DNA of 36,102 bases from NCBI GenBank assembly GCA_029560415.1, contig JAKQKY010000050.1, forward strand, positions 1 to 36,102, written 5' to 3'. Below are positions 8,396 through 16,832 of the stretch, in pieces (the stretch's first letter is position 1; every line of letters begins with the position of its first letter). Position numbers and translations under genes: made by a program. A model generated the notes under the pieces. That model saw only the letters and a program-made list of their open reading frames with translations, did no database searches and was not told the DNA's origin. The stretch comes from Bacteroidota bacterium (GTDB lineage Bacteria; Bacteroidota; Bacteroidia; Chitinophagales; Chitinophagaceae).

Positions 8396-9031
8396 TTATA
8401 AAAAACCTGTTTTTTTCAAAGCGTCTACGCGTGAGTTAACCTGGAGTTTTTCATAAATGTTACGTATGTGCGTACGAACAGTTTCTATGCTTACAAACAA
8501 TTTGTCGCCGATCTCCTGGTAACGGAATCCTTTGGCCAGTTGCTCCAGCACTTCCTGTTCCCGCCGGCTGAGTTCCTGGAAATAGTCATTTGTTTTTTCT
8601 TTCATGGCAAAGGTTTCAATAACCTTCCGTGCGATCTGGCTGCTGATGGGGCTTCCGCCATGATAAACGTCTTCGATGGCTTCCACAATCTTTTGAGAGG
8701 GCGTAGACTTAAGCAGGTAGCTAATGGCGCCGGCTTTCAGCGCCTCAAACACGGTATCGGGCTTGTCGTATACCGTTAGCACCATGCACTGCATTTTTGG
8801 ATGGATGATCTTCAGCCTGCGCATGCATTCAATGCCATTCATGCCTGGTAACTGTACATCAAACAATACAATGTCGGCAGGTTCGCGGGTGAGGGTTTTT
8901 AAAGCTTCTTCTGCATTGCTGAAAAGCCTGATCTCGGTAACGTCGATGTGTAACTGAATTTCTTCGGCAAGGTACTGTCGTATCTTACTGTCGTCTTCAA
9001 TAATGGCAATACTGTTTATCTGGATACCCAT
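8396..9031 (-). CDS. NarL/LuxR-type response regulator
   Basis: A 211-residue DNA-binding response regulator. Residues 8-120 are a receiver domain: acidic residues Glu12, Asp13 and Asp14, phosphoacceptor Asp58 in LFDVQLPGMNG, the switch Thr in VLTVYDK, and the conserved Lys in YLLKST. Residues ~147-207 are a LuxR/GerE helix-turn-helix (LSRREQEVLEQLAKG, then SIETVRTHIRNIYEKL). It lies 108 nt downstream of the sensor kinase gene on the same strand, so the pair is a cognate two-component system. A candidate promoter and a copy of a repeated element lie in the gap between the two genes, suggesting that the regulator can be transcribed separately and may control itself. Confidence 0.95.
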   Translation of the reverse strand: MGIQINSIAIIEDDSKIRQYLAEEIQLHIDVTEIRLFSNAEEALKTLTREPADIVLFDVQLPGMNGIECMRRLKIIHPKMQCMVLTVYDKPDTVFEALKAGAISYLLKSTPSQKIVEAIEDVYHGGSPISSQIARKVIETFAMKEKTNDYFQELSRREQEVLEQLAKGFRYQEIGDKLFVSIETVRTHIRNIYEKLQVNSRVDALKKTGFL

Positions 9032-9101
9032 TGTGTTAGATAAATTCCTTTTTAAATTGTTTACCCGCCTGCTGCTTTATTTACCTGTTTCACGATTCCT
9101 T

Positions 9102-9132
9102 CAAATATGCCTTAAATAAGAGCAGCCGGCAA
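9102..9132 (-). promoter_or_regulatory. Candidate promoter of the response regulator gene
   Basis: Minus strand: TTG (9132-9130), 20 nt, then CATATTTG (9109-9102), seven of eight matches to TAnnTTTG counting the free positions. Transcription would begin near 9099, giving a 68-nt leader. The TTG lies inside the shared element at 9123-9148. Confidence 0.45.
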
Positions 9133-9148
9133 TGTGAAATTAGTAGTA
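9123..9148 (-). promoter_or_regulatory. Shared regulatory element, copy A
   Basis: Plus strand: CAGCCGG, C, AATGTGAAA, TT, AGTAGTA. It matches copy B (8312-8339) in 23 positions across three blocks. Its distal block runs into the last codons of the kinase gene (stop at 9142-9140), so part of it is also coding. It overlaps the -33 element of the candidate promoter for the response regulator. Confidence 0.6.
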
Positions 9149-12100
9149 TTCACTGATCGGGAACCAAAACCTGTAAGTTGTATCCTGGCCAATTTGTGAT
9201 TCGATGGTCACCTGTCCGCCACTTTCGTTTACCCGTTTACGTATATTATCCAGTCCATTTCCTTTTTTAACTATTTTTTCATCAAAACCAACGCCATTGT
9301 CTGAAATGACGAATGCCAGCCCCTTATTTTCAAGTTTTGCCTGGATGCTGATATGATTTCCCTGGCTGTATTTTATGGCATTGTGAACGATCTCTTTACA
9401 CACCAGCAGAATATTGCGCCGGAGCTGGTTGTTTAATACCAGGCTGGGTACTTGTTCAGGAAAATCAATGCTGCAGGTAAATGCCGCATATTCGGTTAGT
9501 TTATTCAGTTGCTCACGAAGATGTGATATTAAGATCTCCAGGCTGTCGTGCTGTGGATGCAGCGACCATATGATCTCGCCGATGTTGTCAACGAGTTTTC
9601 TTGATGTGGATGCGATATCATCCAGTTCGTGCCGGATGTTGGTATCGGGCAGTGAATGAAATTTGGCCGATTCGCTGATCAGGCTGATCTGTGTTAACCC
9701 TGCGCCAATATCGTCATGCATTTCCTGCGAGATGCGCATCCGCTCCATTTCCAGTGCTTTCTGCTGTTCCAGTTTTTCAATTTCTTTTTTCAGCTTTCGT
9801 TGACTGAAAAGCTTCGTGATCCAAACGATCACCGATAACATCGCAAGGAGTACCAACGCATAAAACCATCCTTTTTTCCAGAATGGCGGAAGTATCTGTA
9901 TGCTTACAGTATAAGGTTCTTTCATCCATACGCCGTCGTTGTTAGATGCCTTAACATTGAAAACATAATCTCCAGGCGGAAGGTTATTATACCTTGCCTC
10001 GTTGTTCTCGTTGCTGTATATCCAGCCCTTATCCCATCCCGTTAGTTGATATGCATAGTGAGTGAAACCGGGATTGCTGAATTCGAGTGCCCTGAACTGG
10101 AAGTAGAGGTTGTTTTGGGTATGATTTAACACAAGATTGCGAACGTATTCGGCAGACAGATTTTTGTCGGCTGCAGAATCGTTAACGGTTAGTTTCGTTA
10201 TGGCCAGCTTGGTTATGATATTCGCAGGTTTGATGCCGGAAGGATCAAACCAGTTCAATCCGTTGATGCCGCCAAAGAAGAGAGTGCCGTCACGGGCTTT
10301 CAGGTAAGCACCGGTATTAAATTCATTTGCTTGTAATCCGTCTTTTAGTGAATAATTCTTACAGCGGATCGAAGGAAACGCTCCTTCTTTACCAGGAATG
10401 ATCTTTACATTACTTAATCCACCATTACTGCTCAACCAGAGTTCTTTTCCTGATTCCAGGATGCCATATACAAATCCGTTGCTTAAACCATCTGATTCTG
10501 TATATAACCGGAAATTTTCTTTGGCAGGATCAAATAGCATCAAGCCTTTATCTGTACCAAACCAAAGCATATTACTTCCCTGGTCATTAAGCACACATTT
10601 GAACCCCATGTTTTGGACGAGGAATTTATTGAACTTTAAAGACCCGTTTTCCTCAGTATACAAACATAAACCGGCTTCGTAAAAACCAAGCAGGTAGCGG
10701 CCGTCACCGATCTTTTGAATAAAAGAAAAATCACCCACATCCCGTTCCTGTATCAGGCCGATGTGATTGGAGACCGGCTCTATGTGCAACCTGAAAGTGC
10801 CGAGCGTTGTGGTAATATACCAGGATTGCCCGCTGGTCAACATACCCGTCACTTTCATTCGTTCGCGGCTACCCGATACCGGTATCGGAATTTCTGAGAA
10901 CAACCTGCTTTCCTTTTTCCTGCAGAATAATTTATCGCCATACCCTATCCAAAGATTTCCCAATTGGTCTTCCCGGATAAAGCTGACCAGTTTCGGGGTG
11001 GTTGATCTATCTTTAAAAGGTTCAATGGAAAGCGGGATTGTTGTGTATTTTTTTTTATCAAATACCAGGATGCCTTTTCCAAAAGTTCCCAGCAAGATGC
11101 TCCCATCCCCGTCTTCATAGAGACTTTTAATAAACAGGAATTCTTTGTTTTTTTTGCCTGGGTATAATTGAAATTGGGTTGGGTGAATATCAGCCTTAAG
11201 CAATCCCATACCATCTGTGCCTACCCAAAGAATATCCGATGCATCAAAAAAAAGTGCATAAACAGGAAACACGTTGCTGTTATTCCCATTAATATTTCCA
11301 ACAGGAACGAGTATCCCTGAATTTGCATCTATCCTGTAAATTTTCCCGTGCATATCCCCAACCCATACCTGGTCATTATGATCGGAAGTCATACAGCGGA
11401 AAGAGCTTCCCGGCTGAGTCGTTGGTATGAAGCGTGTATGGTTGTCCGTTATATTAAAGAGCAGGATGCCTGTTTCGGTCACCAGGTAAAGCGTTTCATT
11501 TACCAGGCAACTGTGCCTGAGTTTTATATGCTCCAGGAAAATAGTCCACTTGCCGGTTTCAATGTTAAACCGGTACAGCCCGGCCGACTGGGGGCTCCAG
11601 AAATTTCCCCGGCCGTCGTATGAAGTTTTTTCCCCGAGAAACTGCATTGGGGTTTTATCGGCACCTGGAAAAGAATGGAGCTGGTATTTTTTTGTTTGCA
11701 CATTATAGGAAAGAAGCCCACTGGTTGTTTGTCCAAACCAAAAAAGATCACCTACCTGCTTAATTGGATATAGTGAGCCATTCATATATTCAAGACTATC
11801 ATTAAAGGGAAGCAGGTATTGAAACCGGTCCTTCCTTTTGTCGAAAAACTGTAACCCGGTTTCCGTGCCGATCCATAAACGGTTAGAATCATCTTCAACG
11901 ATATTGTTGCGGATAACCCTTCCCTTTATCCACCCATCTGTGTTAAGTGGAGAAGGTTTGTAGGTTTTGAATGAAGCCCCGTCGTAACGGTTCAGGCCGT
12001 CGCCGGTGCCGGCCCAGAGAAATCCCTGCTTATCCTGCGTGATATTAAACACGGTGTTTTGTGACAGGCCTTCCAATTGCTGAAACCGGAAGTCCGGCAT

Positions 12101-12169
12101 TTCCTGCCCCATGGCGGGAAGAATAAAACCGCATGCAAATAAAAAAATGAAGAACCGGTAAAACTTCAT
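9140..12169 (-). CDS. Sensor histidine kinase with periplasmic beta-propeller
   Basis: A 1009-residue inner-membrane sensor. Residues 1-21 are a signal peptide. Residues ~25-660 carry many two-component-regulator propeller repeats (for example GFLWAGTGDGLNRYDG, RLWIGTETGLQFFD, ILWVGTDGMGLLKAD, MLWFGTDKGLMLFD), expected to fold into two seven-bladed propellers. A Y_Y_Y domain follows (~690-755; YRLTGWDKGW-like sequence, then YNNLPPGDYVFNVKASN). One membrane helix lies at ~767-788, then a coiled coil, then a HisKA_3 dimerisation domain with phospho-acceptor His818 (EMHDDIGAGLTQI), then a HATPase domain (HNAIKYSQ, SDNGVGF, GNGLDNIRKRV). It has no receiver or AraC domain, so it is a classical kinase that passes phosphate to the NarL-type regulator encoded next. 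The ligand is unknown. No SusCD or polysaccharide genes are near. Confidence 0.94.
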   Translation of the reverse strand: MKFYRFFIFLFACGFILPAMGQEMPDFRFQQLEGLSQNTVFNITQDKQGFLWAGTGDGLNRYDGASFKTYKPSPLNTDGWIKGRVIRNNIVEDDSNRLWIGTETGLQFFDKRKDRFQYLLPFNDSLEYMNGSLYPIKQVGDLFWFGQTTSGLLSYNVQTKKYQLHSFPGADKTPMQFLGEKTSYDGRGNFWSPQSAGLYRFNIETGKWTIFLEHIKLRHSCLVNETLYLVTETGILLFNITDNHTRFIPTTQPGSSFRCMTSDHNDQVWVGDMHGKIYRIDANSGILVPVGNINGNNSNVFPVYALFFDASDILWVGTDGMGLLKADIHPTQFQLYPGKKNKEFLFIKSLYEDGDGSILLGTFGKGILVFDKKKYTTIPLSIEPFKDRSTTPKLVSFIREDQLGNLWIGYGDKLFCRKKESRLFSEIPIPVSGSRERMKVTGMLTSGQSWYITTTLGTFRLHIEPVSNHIGLIQERDVGDFSFIQKIGDGRYLLGFYEAGLCLYTEENGSLKFNKFLVQNMGFKCVLNDQGSNMLWFGTDKGLMLFDPAKENFRLYTESDGLSNGFVYGILESGKELWLSSNGGLSNVKIIPGKEGAFPSIRCKNYSLKDGLQANEFNTGAYLKARDGTLFFGGINGLNWFDPSGIKPANIITKLAITKLTVNDSAADKNLSAEYVRNLVLNHTQNNLYFQFRALEFSNPGFTHYAYQLTGWDKGWIYSNENNEARYNNLPPGDYVFNVKASNNDGVWMKEPYTVSIQILPPFWKKGWFYALVLLAMLSVIVWITKLFSQRKLKKEIEKLEQQKALEMERMRISQEMHDDIGAGLTQISLISESAKFHSLPDTNIRHELDDIASTSRKLVDNIGEIIWSLHPQHDSLEILISHLREQLNKLTEYAAFTCSIDFPEQVPSLVLNNQLRRNILLVCKEIVHNAIKYSQGNHISIQAKLENKGLAFVISDNGVGFDEKIVKKGNGLDNIRKRVNESGGQVTIESQIGQDTTYRFWFPISEYY

Positions 12170-12201
12170 TTTGTCAAGCTACAGGTAAACTTGCTAACCG
12201 A

Positions 12202-12209
12202 CAAATATG
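12202..12209 (-). promoter_or_regulatory. Candidate -7 box of the sensor kinase gene
   Basis: The minus strand reads CATATTTG, the same variant seen upstream of the response regulator. It predicts a start of transcription near 12199 and a leader of about 30 nt. No -33 TTTG is evident at the normal spacing. Confidence 0.35.
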
Positions 12210-12287
12210 TTATTAAAAATTGTGCAGCATCGACGGCATTTTGGATAATATATACTGACATTTAAAATTTTCACAATACGCGTCAAC

Positions 12288-12320
12288 ATGTAAATTACCC
12301 GTTTACATCACTTATTTTTG
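12288..12320 (+). promoter_or_regulatory. Candidate lptB promoter with short palindrome
   Basis: TATTTTTG (12313-12320) is a perfect TAnnTTTG box, predicting transcription from about 12323, 14 nt before the start codon. In place of a clear -33 element there is a dyad, ATGTAAA (12288-12294) and TTTACAT (12302-12308), with 7 nt between. The dyad could be an operator, but 7-bp dyads of this kind also arise by chance. Confidence 0.4.
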
Positions 12321-12336
12321 CATAAACAGATCAATC

Positions 12337-13098
12337 TTGAATTTAACCATCTCAACCAGGAACCTTGTTAAAATTTACGGCAGTCGCACCGTGGTGAATA
12401 ATGTATCCTTTACGGTAAGCCAGGGAGAGATCGTAGGATTACTAGGGCCTAACGGCGCCGGTAAAACGACGTCTTTTTACCAGGTGGTTGGACTCGTTAA
12501 ACCTGATAGCGGGGAGGTTTTCCTGAATGATATCAACATTACAAAGTTACCCATGTACAAAAGGGCGAAGATGGGTATTGGTTACCTGCCACAAGAAGCA
12601 AGTGTGTTTCGTAAACTGAGCGTGGAGGACAATATTACTGCGGTGTTGGAAATGACGAATTTGAAAAAAAGCGAGCAAAAAGAAAAACTCGAATCCCTGT
12701 TGAATGAATTCAGGCTGCAGCATGTGCGAAAAAACAACGGGGATACCCTCAGTGGCGGAGAAAGAAGAAGAACAGAAATTGCACGGGCACTTGCCGTTGA
12801 TCCGAAATTCATCCTGCTCGATGAGCCCTTTGCCGGTGTGGATCCCATTGCGGTGGAAGATATCCAGGAAATTATAGCCAAACTCAAGTATAAGAACATC
12901 GGAATCCTCATTACCGATCACAACGTAAACGAAACCCTTTCTATCTGCGACAGGGCTTACCTGCTCATCGATGGCGCCATCTTTAAACATGGTACCGCAG
13001 AGGAACTGGCCGGCGATGAGCATGTACGTCGCCTGTACCTTGGAAAAAACTTTGAACTGAAGCGGAAGGATTATTTACACGAACAGGCCGCCAGGTAA
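12337..13098 (+). CDS. lptB: LPS export ABC transporter ATP-binding protein
   Basis: A 253-residue ATPase that would energise extraction of lipopolysaccharide from the inner membrane with LptF/LptG and LptC. All ABC motifs are present: Walker [10 protein letters not shown] (Lys43), Q-loop at PQEASVF (Gln87), signature LSGGERRR (138-145), Walker B FILLDEP with Glu163, and the H-loop [10 protein letters not shown] with His195. The Glu163 and His195 positions equal those of E. coli LptB. The start is a TTG at 12337: no in-frame ATG or GTG lies between the promoter box and the conserved N-terminus. The partner genes are not nearby, which is usual in Bacteroidota. Confidence 0.93.
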   Translation: MNLTISTRNLVKIYGSRTVVNNVSFTVSQGEIVGLLGPNGAGKTTSFYQVVGLVKPDSGEVFLNDINITKLPMYKRAKMGIGYLPQEASVFRKLSVEDNITAVLEMTNLKKSEQKEKLESLLNEFRLQHVRKNNGDTLSGGERRRTEIARALAVDPKFILLDEPFAGVDPIAVEDIQEIIAKLKYKNIGILITDHNVNETLSICDRAYLLIDGAIFKHGTAEELAGDEHVRRLYLGKNFELKRKDYLHEQAAR

Positions 13099-13168
13099 AT
13101 TCAATCATAAAAGGCCTTATCTGCATAATAGATAATTAATTTCATACAAGTTTTTTATCTTTCCATAC

Positions 13169-14698
13169 ATGAAGCTGTTATCACCCGCCATATCCAAGCT
13201 GGCACGCCTGCGTGTCTGGCGTATACGGAACTGGATCAACCACCCGGTTGCAGCTCAGCGGGAAGTATTGCAGGGATTGGTTACGGCAGCTCAATACACC
13301 GATTTTGGTAAAAAATATCATTTCTCCAAACTCTTTACAGTAAAGGAATTTAAAAAGCACGTGCCCATTCATGAGTATGACGACATCAGGCCATATATTC
13401 AAAGGATGATGGATGGAGAGGAAAATGTGCTTTGGAATACCCCGGTAAGCTGGTTTGCCAAAAGCAGCGGCACCACCAGTGATAAAAGTAAATTCATCCC
13501 GGTTAGTGATGAAAGCCTGCAGGAGAACCATTTCCAGGCCAGTAAAGACGTATTGAGTAACTATTATAAAAATTTTCCTGCCAGCGATCTCCTCACCGGG
13601 AAAGGACTGGTGGTGGGTGGTTCGCACCAGATAAACCAGGTGAACGGCGAGATCCAGTATGGTGATCTTAGTGCTGTGCTGATGCAAAATACTCCCTTTT
13701 GGGGTCAGTGGCTGCGAACACCCGAGCTAAGCATTGCCCTGCTGGATGAATGGGAAGATAAACTGGAAAAACTGGCCCAGGTTACAGCCAATGAAAATGT
13801 GACCTCATTGGCAGGCGTTCCTACTTGGACCTTATTGTTGCTAAAAAGGATCCTGGAGATCAAACAAAAAAATAACATCAAGGAAGTCTGGCCAAACCTG
13901 GAGCTCTATATCAACGGAGGGGTTTCGTTTGTGCCTTACCGTGAACAATTTGAAAAGATCATCGGGGCTCCGATCAATTACCTGGAAATATACAATGCCA
14001 GTGAAGGTTTTTTTGCAGCCCAGGAAAAGCCGGAAGATGAAGGCATGACCTTGTTTACCGAACACGGCATTTTTTACGAGTTCATGCCCGTAGAAGAATA
14101 TGGTAAACCAGAACCCCGAACCCTGGGGCTGGATAAAGTAGAGCTGCACAAACAATATGCGCTGGTGATCAGTACCACCGGCGGCTTATGGCGTTACCTG
14201 GTCGGCGACACCGTTCAATTCACGTCCATCAATCCTTATAAGATCAGGATCACCGGCAGGATCAAACATTATATGAATGCATTTGGTGAGGAAGTGATCG
14301 TAGATAATTCAGACAAAGCCATCAGCATCGCCGCCCAAAAAACAAATTCCATTGTAACAGATTATACAGCGGCGCCGGTTTACTTTACCCAGCATAGCAA
14401 TGGAGCACATGAATGGCTCGTAGAATTTGAAAAGCCACCACAAAGTATGGCAACATTCACCCAGGAACTGGATGCAGCATTGAAAAGTGTAAACAGCGAT
14501 TATGAAGCCAAACGACACAAAGACATCGCACTTCGGTTACCAAAAATTCATATGTTGCCCAGCGGAACATTCAACAACTGGCTGCGCTCAAAAAACAAAA
14601 TCGGTGGTCAACACAAAGTACCCAGGCTAAGCAATGAAAGAAAAATACTAGAAGAAATTTTGTCTATTCATATGAATGGTGGCGTACCAACTATTTAA
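13169..14698 (+). CDS. GH3-family acyl-adenylating enzyme
   Basis: A 509-residue protein of the GH3 auxin-responsive-promoter family, a branch of the ANL adenylating enzymes. In plants GH3 proteins join amino acids to acyl acids such as auxin or jasmonate through an acyl-AMP. Bacterial members are common in Bacteroidota, and their substrates are mostly unknown. The ATP-binding loop SSGTTSDKSK lies near 98-107, the YNASEGFFA adenylate motif lies near 272, and the hinge/lysine region ITGRIKHYMNAFGEE follows the VGDTVQF segment near 348-375. A C-terminal lid follows, ending about residue 500. It is 70 nt downstream of lptB on the same strand. An amide synthetase or a lipid-related acyl activation role are both possible; the fold is sure, the reaction is not. 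Confidence 0.88.
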   Translation: MKLLSPAISKLARLRVWRIRNWINHPVAAQREVLQGLVTAAQYTDFGKKYHFSKLFTVKEFKKHVPIHEYDDIRPYIQRMMDGEENVLWNTPVSWFAKSSGTTSDKSKFIPVSDESLQENHFQASKDVLSNYYKNFPASDLLTGKGLVVGGSHQINQVNGEIQYGDLSAVLMQNTPFWGQWLRTPELSIALLDEWEDKLEKLAQVTANENVTSLAGVPTWTLLLLKRILEIKQKNNIKEVWPNLELYINGGVSFVPYREQFEKIIGAPINYLEIYNASEGFFAAQEKPEDEGMTLFTEHGIFYEFMPVEEYGKPEPRTLGLDKVELHKQYALVISTTGGLWRYLVGDTVQFTSINPYKIRITGRIKHYMNAFGEEVIVDNSDKAISIAAQKTNSIVTDYTAAPVYFTQHSNGAHEWLVEFEKPPQSMATFTQELDAALKSVNSDYEAKRHKDIALRLPKIHMLPSGTFNNWLRSKNKIGGQHKVPRLSNERKILEEILSIHMNGGVPTI

Positions 14699-14772
14699 AT
14701 TTTTAAATAGAGGAAAAGATCATATACACAATAACCATTGCCAAAAAGGCCATTAAAAAATGACCAGGATAC

Positions 14773-15597
14773 ATGGATACATTGAACTGTAAAAATTGCG
14801 GCCATTCTTTCAGCGGAAAATTTTGTAATAACTGCGGCGAAAAAGTATATACCGAAAAAGATAAATCGGTCAGGCATCTTTTTGGGGAGGCCCTTCACTT
14901 TGTTACACACTTCGAAGGAAATTTTTTCAATACACTGAAATCCATTTTTACGAAACCTGGCCAGTTATCGGTTGATTATTGCAATGGCATCCGGAAAAAA
15001 TATTTCAAGCCCCTTTCCTTCTTTCTATTGCTCGTGATCATTTACCTGTTGTTTCCTGTATTTGAAGGATTGAACATGAAACTCCGGTTTCATGAAACGC
15101 ACGGATTGTATGGAAAATATGCGAAGGCTGAAGTACAGCGCATCATGGCCGAACGCCATATTACCGAACAGCAACTTGCCGATATTTTTCATCATGCAGG
15201 AGAACGAATTTCCAAATTCCTGATGTTTATCCTGATCCCGATCATTGCAGTTGCTTCGCGGCTGATTGCATATAGAAAAAGGCGGCCTTATTACGACCAC
15301 TTTATTCTTTCCATAGAGTTGCTGTCGTTTTTCCTGCTTTGGGGCTTTATGCTGGTTCCCATTTTGTTTACGCTTCTTTACTGGATATTTGGTATCCGCA
15401 TTGCATCAGAAGAGATCACTTCGATCTTCATTTTTTCAGTATTCTTATTTTATATCAGCCTGGCAGCCAGGCGATTTTTTAAAGTTAGCTGGGGCTTCGC
15501 TATTTTTTATGCGATTATTTTTTCTATATCTTTAATCATATTACTGGAGTATATATACAAACCGATCCTGTTTTATATTGCTATCAGGATGGTATAA
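14773..15597 (+). CDS. DUF3667-family zinc-ribbon membrane protein
   Basis: A 274-residue protein. It begins with a zinc ribbon made of two CxxC pairs (CKNCG at 6-10 and CNNCGEKV at 19-26). A short conserved segment around HLFGEALHFVTHFEGNFF and TLKSIFTKPGQLSVDY follows, which is the DUF3667 core. Membrane helices follow at ~80-97, ~155-175, ~185-215 and two more toward the C-terminus. Such proteins are abundant in Bacteroidota, and no biochemical role is known to me. The ribbon probably lies in the cytoplasm. It is 28 nt upstream of the FabG start and may share its transcript. Confidence 0.83.
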   Translation: MDTLNCKNCGHSFSGKFCNNCGEKVYTEKDKSVRHLFGEALHFVTHFEGNFFNTLKSIFTKPGQLSVDYCNGIRKKYFKPLSFFLLLVIIYLLFPVFEGLNMKLRFHETHGLYGKYAKAEVQRIMAERHITEQQLADIFHHAGERISKFLMFILIPIIAVASRLIAYRKRRPYYDHFILSIELLSFFLLWGFMLVPILFTLLYWIFGIRIASEEITSIFIFSVFLFYISLAARRFFKVSWGFAIFYAIIFSISLIILLEYIYKPILFYIAIRMV

Positions 15598-15625
15598 ACG
15601 CAGAAGCTTAAATTTTTTTATTGAT

Positions 15626-16381
15626 ATGAAATTATTAGCAGGTAAAACAGCCATTGTAACAGGAGCTGCCAGGGGAATCGGCGAAGCCATTGCCCTTAAA
15701 TTTGCAGAACAGGGCGCCGATGTGGCTTTTACATATGTAAGTGACAGCAGTGCAGAAAAAGCCGCTGCACTCGAAAGTAAATTACAGGCACTGGGCGTAC
15801 AAGCAAAATCTTATAAGTCAAACGCTGCAGATTTTGCTGCATGCGAAAGCCTGGTGAATGATGTGCTGGCAACCTTTGGAAAAGTAGACATCTGTGTGAA
15901 CAACGCCGGTATTTCGAAAGACAATCTCCTGTTGCGCATGACGCCCGAACAATGGGATGAAGTGATGACGGTAAATCTCAAAAGCGTATTTAACATGACC
16001 AAGCAGGTGATACGCCCGATGATGAAAGCCAGGCAGGGAAGTATCATTAATATGAGCAGCATCATTGGCGAAATGGGAAATGCCGGCCAAAGCAGTTATG
16101 CCGCCAGCAAAGCCGGCATCATTGGTTTCACCAAAAGTGTGGCCAAAGAACTGGGCAGCCGTAACATTCGTTGCAATGCCATTGCCCCTGGATTCGTTGA
16201 AACCGACATGACCAGTTATTTAAAAGACGGCGAAGGCGCTGATAAATACAAAGCAGGAATTCCGTTGGGGCGTTTTGCAAGTGGGGAAGACATTGCCAAT
16301 GTGGCGCTTTTCCTGGCCAGCGATATGGGAAACTATATTACAGGTCAAACGATTAGCGCCTGTGGGGGATTGAATATCTAA
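15626..16381 (+). CDS. fabG: 3-oxoacyl-[acyl-carrier-protein] reductase
   Basis: A 251-residue short-chain dehydrogenase that reduces 3-ketoacyl-ACP with NADPH in fatty-acid elongation. It has the cofactor loop TGAARGIG (12-19), the NNAG motif (92-95), structural Asn117, and the catalytic triad Ser145, Tyr158 and Lys162. The N-x-D/E-T-like loop VETDMT and the C-terminal ITGQTISACGGL (usually ITGQTLHVDGGM) also fit FabG. The start at 15626 was chosen over an upstream in-frame ATG at 15578: the extra 16 residues precede the normal MKLLAGKTAIVTG beginning and would overlap the DUF3667 gene. Other fab genes are not adjacent, so a FabG-like reductase of another pathway cannot be fully excluded. 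Confidence 0.9.
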   Translation: MKLLAGKTAIVTGAARGIGEAIALKFAEQGADVAFTYVSDSSAEKAAALESKLQALGVQAKSYKSNAADFAACESLVNDVLATFGKVDICVNNAGISKDNLLLRMTPEQWDEVMTVNLKSVFNMTKQVIRPMMKARQGSIINMSSIIGEMGNAGQSSYAASKAGIIGFTKSVAKELGSRNIRCNAIAPGFVETDMTSYLKDGEGADKYKAGIPLGRFASGEDIANVALFLASDMGNYITGQTISACGGLNI

Positions 16382-16425
16382 ATGTTAATCAAATGCAACA
16401 TTTGCGTCAAAAAAGCGTTTAGCCA

Positions 16426-16456
16426 TTGATTTTGCGGGTATTGTACTATATATTTG
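16426..16456 (+). promoter_or_regulatory. Bacteroidota-type promoter for the small membrane protein
   Basis: TTG (16426-16428), 20 nt, then TATATTTG (16449-16456), a full match to TTG-N17-23-TAnnTTTG. Transcription would begin near 16459, only 8 nt before the ATG. Confidence 0.6.
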
Positions 16457-16466
16457 CGCTACATAC

Positions 16467-16832
16467 ATGGAAAAAAAGAAGAATATCAAAGCTACGATCA
16501 ACCCTGCGAAAATGATTTCCATCGGGGTGATGTGCTTTTGCCTGCTATTTTTGACAGGCGTTAATTTTTTCGTGTATCCACCATCAGATCCAGCTTGTCA
16601 TAGTTCCATATCACGCCAGGGTAACAATACCAGCGACGAAGAGTCGCCTACACCTGTTGAAGAAAAATCATCTGCCAAAACAGGCATCACCGTTCAGGAA
16701 GAATATGTACATGATGTAGAACTGGTGAAAGGGTCAGTAGATATCGTTTATTTATCGGAACATAAAATTCCCGCAGAAGAAAAATTACAGATCGTACATT
16801 TCGAATTGATCTCTCCTCCTCCCAAGATCTAA
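16467..16832 (+). CDS. Small single-pass membrane protein, unknown
   Basis: A 121-residue protein not recognised as any family. A basic N-terminus (MEKKKNIKATINPAK) is followed by one hydrophobic helix (~16-38) that acts as an anchor or uncleaved signal. The remainder (~40-121) is polar, acidic in the middle (SDEESPTPVEEKSS), and ends in SPPPKI, so it is probably periplasmic and partly disordered. Coding is supported by a strong promoter directly upstream, a start with K-rich codons, and a length well above chance in a gap between genes. It lies between fabG and the inorganic-carbon locus but is 300 nt from the latter, so a link to carbon uptake is not shown. Confidence 0.6.
   Translation: MEKKKNIKATINPAKMISIGVMCFCLLFLTGVNFFVYPPSDPACHSSISRQGNNTSDEESPTPVEEKSSAKTGITVQEEYVHDVELVKGSVDIVYLSEHKIPAEEKLQIVHFELISPPPKI

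Noticed and set aside
9140-12169. Hybrid two-component system (HTCS) controlling a polysaccharide locus
   Set aside because: The kinase ends after the HATPase domain with no receiver or AraC domain, and no SusC/SusD or glycoside hydrolase gene is near.
12268-12280. Third copy of the shared two-component element upstream of the kinase gene (TTTCACAATACG)
   Set aside because: Only about eight bases of the centre block agree; the flanking CCGGCTG and TACTACT blocks are missing.
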